A stretch of 47,027 nucleotides of DNA. Origin: Thozetella sp. PMI_491. Lineage: Eukaryota > Ascomycota > Sordariomycetes > Chaetosphaeriales > Chaetosphaeriaceae. Under the pieces are notes generated by a model. It was not told the DNA's origin. It searched no databases and saw nothing but the letters and a program-made list of their open reading frames with translations. The position numbers were made by a program, and so were the translations under genes. The stretch lies in assembly GCA_021432635.1 (NCBI GenBank), contig MU270155.1, positions 1 to 47,027 of the forward strand, in the 5' to 3' direction. Positions 42,307-47,027 of this stretch are shown one piece after another (the first letter of the stretch is position 1; each line of letters begins with the position of its first letter).

Positions 42307-44505
42307 GGCAGCAACAAATGGTATCACGACGTCAACTAGCCTACCCCGTCATGGGGTTGCATCTGCATCTCTACTGACACAGCGTCCAAAGGGCCGGCGC
42401 CTGCTCCCAATCTCCACCTCGTAGGCTCTGGCCGTCTTTGGCATGTGTCCGCAGTCAGGCCCGGCCGATATAACTATGAGGACATGCCGGCCCTCGTCAG
42501 CGCCCCAAGATCCTTTGCCATGCCGTCGAGTGGTAGGTCTGCAGAAAGTCGGTGCCTCGCCCGCCCTGCGCACTTCGATTGGATACGACGCTGTGGGCGG
42601 GCATCAGCTCTCGCCCGTATGGACAGCCCATCGGTTTAGCCAAGATTGCGCTGGCTTCTGGAAGGGCATTGGGGCCACCTCGCCCGCCCCCGACTTGAGC
42701 CGAGACGTCTAGCATTATGCCACGACATTCTCCGGCCGCTGTTGGATCGAAACTCGCAAGCGAGGCGGCGGCCCTCGCAGCAATAAACATTGTCAGCCAA
42801 CGACTGGATACCAGGCGCCGCCCTAGCATGCAACAGTTGCCGGTTGCTCAACGCGAGGCGCGAGGTTTGGACTGGGGCGTGCGTTCTGTTGAGCGCCCTC
42901 TGCCTATATGTTCCCATCGAATTCCACATCCACCATGGAGGCACCAAGTCCGATCGTCCATTTTGCTCTACCGATACGAGCCATCGCACCTCACCCCGTC
43001 GGCTAAAGCTGCTCGCTGCACCTGTGCGCTGCCTCTCTGCATACCTTGGCCATCTTGGCCAGCTGCCGCTGAGAAACAGAGGCCAGATGAACGAGCTTAC
43101 TGCATTTGCCATTAATTGTCGGCCTGCAGGCGGAGGCGGCTGAAGAGCGATGGGCTTTCGGCAAGCCAACTCGTGGGACATCATGTGTTGGGTACTGCTG
43201 CCAGTGGTCACGCACGGAAGCAACAGCGGGGACGGCGGGTTGGTATAACGGGCCTTGAATACCATTGAGCTACGTACCGGATGTTCAAAGGGAAGCTAGT
43301 ATACACATAAAAACAGAAGCCTCTCCCAACCCGTCCAGGGGGATACAGGTATGCTCGCCATCCACAAGCTCCCAGGCTGTGCGCCTCCATACTGATACAC
43401 GGGATATGGGGAGAAGCTGACCGACAACGCTGTCTCCCTCACCCAGTTCTCTTTGCTCTTCTCTTTTTGTTTTCTTGGGGCCACCTGCCCTCGCGTCAGT
43501 CTCATCACCGGCCGCTTGGACGTCGGCCTCGTTTCTTCTTTTCGTCCCTCTTGATGCCCCGTCCTGCATTACCGCCGGATATCCCCTCAACCGCCGCCGC
43601 CGTCTCGCCTCGGACCCGAAAAGACAATTACACAAGGAAATGAGACCCGTTCGTGAAAGATATAACAGAGCGGCCGTTGCAATTCAGGACGTCGTTCAAT
43701 GTCGGAAACACATCTCCCCACGCAACCAGGGCCTCCGAAGAAATGATTGTGAGCTCCGCCCTGCTCCGGCCCTGGCGCTGTTGTCGTCGGTCCTCGACCC
43801 CCTTTTGGAACCCAGACCACCGCTGGGACGACTCTCTCCGTTACTGCTCCGAGGCGGCATGACGACGTGGTGGCGTCATTCATCGTGAACCACTCCTCCT
43901 GTCCATGCCCCGGAACTGTCAGACAACCCTCCTTGGATATTCCGAATTGCCAATGATAATTATGTGTTGAGACCGCCCAGGCCGAAAAAAGAAGCCAACA
44001 GAATTTCGCTGTTGGAGAACGCCTGGATATGGGGCAAAGGAGTGTAGCCGCCGTGAGCAGTCCAGAAGACGAAGTGAAGGAAAAAAGCAATCCGGAGCCG
44101 CCGAAAAAGAATTAACATATTCAGCCACATCGCCGAGACCGAAGTCGTCGAACGAAGGGGCTTTCTGGTCCCGTGGTGCCTAGAGGGTATCTCGTGGCCG
44201 CAGTGTTGCGTATGCGTCGTTGTGGCACTCAAGCAAAAGATCCTCCGACCCAGACGTGGATGACAATAACCAACAAGCAGAAGAACCGCAACCCCGGATT
44301 AGATGATGAGTATGGGCTTCGATGAGAAGGCGATAATGTTACACGGAGATGCTCAGCCCTCTCTCCTCGGGCTCGAGGCTCCCTAGGGGTATTCGATGTG
44401 ACGACAATTAGGGAACAAGATTAATGCTGAAAGGTGATGGAAAAAAGGGGAGACCAGGAGGCCGGCGGGCGCCTTGGCTGGTTAGTGCACTGGACGATGG
44501 TGCGT

Positions 44506-46128
<1,623 letters not shown>

Positions 46129-47027
46129 GGCTGTTGTAATTCTGGATGATATCCTTGGGGTGGTTTGTTTGTATAGCGATCAGTCCGGGAGGGCGGGTGC
46201 TGGCTGAGGTCGCGCACTACTTATAAGTTGTGCAACCTTGGTGGGAGTCTGGGTGGGTGCGGAGGTGGGATTACGGTCGACCAGGGGGCCCGCAGGCTGG
46301 CTGACCAGGGGGGTGGCAGAATGGACAAGGGGGCCCTTCACAGTCGAGAGGAGTCTCAAGGGCCAGGCACCGGGGGTGGGCGGGACCGTGGATGGTTCGA
46401 CCTGGGCGGGTACCCTGGCTCGGAAGGGTTCACAAGCGTGATCTTCCTCAATGCAACCAGACTATTGTGGATATCCGCGACAACTTCACCCAGGGAATGG
46501 GGTTCTGGCGCTCGGCACACAGGATTAGTTTTAGGCTCAGAGTCGGCGGAGGTATGTATGAGCGAGTGATAAGAAGGTTATCAGGGGGAATTAGGGAATT
46601 TGGCGGCAGGCGTCCAGCGCAGCTTTGCTGAACAGCAGCGGCGAGCGGGTGCAGGAGAAAACGGTCCGAGACGTGCCTGGCGACGACCCAAAAAACACGG
46701 AGAGAATTGGGGAAGTCTCGGCGCTCGTCAGGACGACCAAAGTGGCAGCAACAGGGGACAACGGCAACGACCGGGAAAACAAGACAGCAAAGACGAGGAG
46801 ATATGTCCCGAAGACAGCAGAGCCGAGGGATACAATGAGTGTCGAGGACGGACCAAAGCGGGAAGGGGGACGCCGTGCCTCTTATGGGCTGCCCGAGGCG
46901 TAACTGACCAGAGATACAGGAAAGCTTGGGCGCACGAGCACTAAAATTCTCCGGCAGCCAGCGAAATGAACAAACAATATGGGAGGGTCATTGGCCTACG
47001 GCCGAGCGTCGACTAATCTGGGGCCTT
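46129..47027. promoter_or_regulatory. Upstream region of the C2H2 gene, to window end
   Basis: About 900 bases upstream of the C2H2 start. A TATAAG word on the minus strand lies near 46218-46224, about 90 nt before the ATG and therefore a plausible core promoter element. No convincing gene seen on either strand. Confidence 0.4.

Larger units (their letters stand above)
41689..44505. other. Intergenic region upstream of SSP120, downstream of the C2H2 gene
   Basis: About 2.8 kb with no supported gene. It contains a two-unit telomere-like word (42196-42208), a G-rich tract (42281-42306) and a CCAAT box near 42232. Open stretches up to about 209 codons on the minus strand (42636-43265) have no family features. 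Confidence 0.45.

Noticed and set aside
42636..43265. 209-codon ATG frame on the minus strand
   Set aside because: No family features, no plausible partner exons; chance length in GC-rich DNA.
46386..46410. GGTTCGACCTGG resembling a tRNA B box
   Set aside because: No pairing T-arm and no A box at the right distance.

Overview
The window looks like nuclear chromosomal DNA of a filamentous ascomycete, probably a Sordariomycete; a Sordariales or Chaetomiaceae-like genome is my best guess. The reasons are the high GC content in genes, short introns (about 55-165 nt) with GTRNGY donors and CTAAC or CTGAC branch points, fungal-specific families (Zn2Cys6 regulator, PPG1, fungal UPF3, SSP120), and long C- and T-rich intergenic DNA. 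I placed exon boundaries by hand by matching splice signals and reading frame. The species assignment is an inference.

Layout. 1-584 (-): 5' part of an aldehyde dehydrogenase gene, cut by the window edge. 585-4277: divergent intergenic region. 4278-7455 (+): TRF/TBF1-type telobox Myb protein. 8188-8967 (+): SAM-dependent methyltransferase. 9599-11369 (+): Cys/His-repeat multi-exon locus that looks like a recent pseudogene. 11696-13107 (-): PP2A-like phosphatase PPG1. 13757-15727 (+): UPF3 of nonsense-mediated decay, divergent from PPG1. 17765-18748 (-) and 23708-24313 (-): two coiled-coil proteins, each with about 4.9 kb of gene-poor DNA upstream. 29239-31866 (-): Zn2Cys6 transcription factor, divergent from 33030-34388 (+), a secreted acid phosphatase/phosphoesterase. 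34930-38120 (+): large disordered fungal protein. 39466-40821 (+): TYW2/TRM12 wybutosine enzyme, converging on 40932-41688 (-), an SSP120-like EF-hand secretory protein. 44506-46128 (-): four-finger C2H2 transcription factor.

Most genes are independent housekeeping or regulatory units, as expected for a fungal chromosome; there is no biosynthetic cluster. Recurring themes are RNA biology (UPF3, TYW2), signalling and transcription (PPG1, two transcription factors), chromosome ends (TBF1-like) and the secretory pathway (SSP120, acid phosphatase). No tRNA, rRNA, intact transposon or CRISPR array was recognised.

The points most worth a second look are: the Cys/His-repeat locus, where two in-frame stops are each one C-to-T change from a sense codon while splice sites and phases stay intact; two adjacent strong GC hairpins in an otherwise empty gap (25215-25272); three stop-free introns of length 3n that read straight through in UPF3 and the Zn2Cys6 gene; and clusters of GATA motifs in the Zn2Cys6/acid phosphatase divergent promoter.
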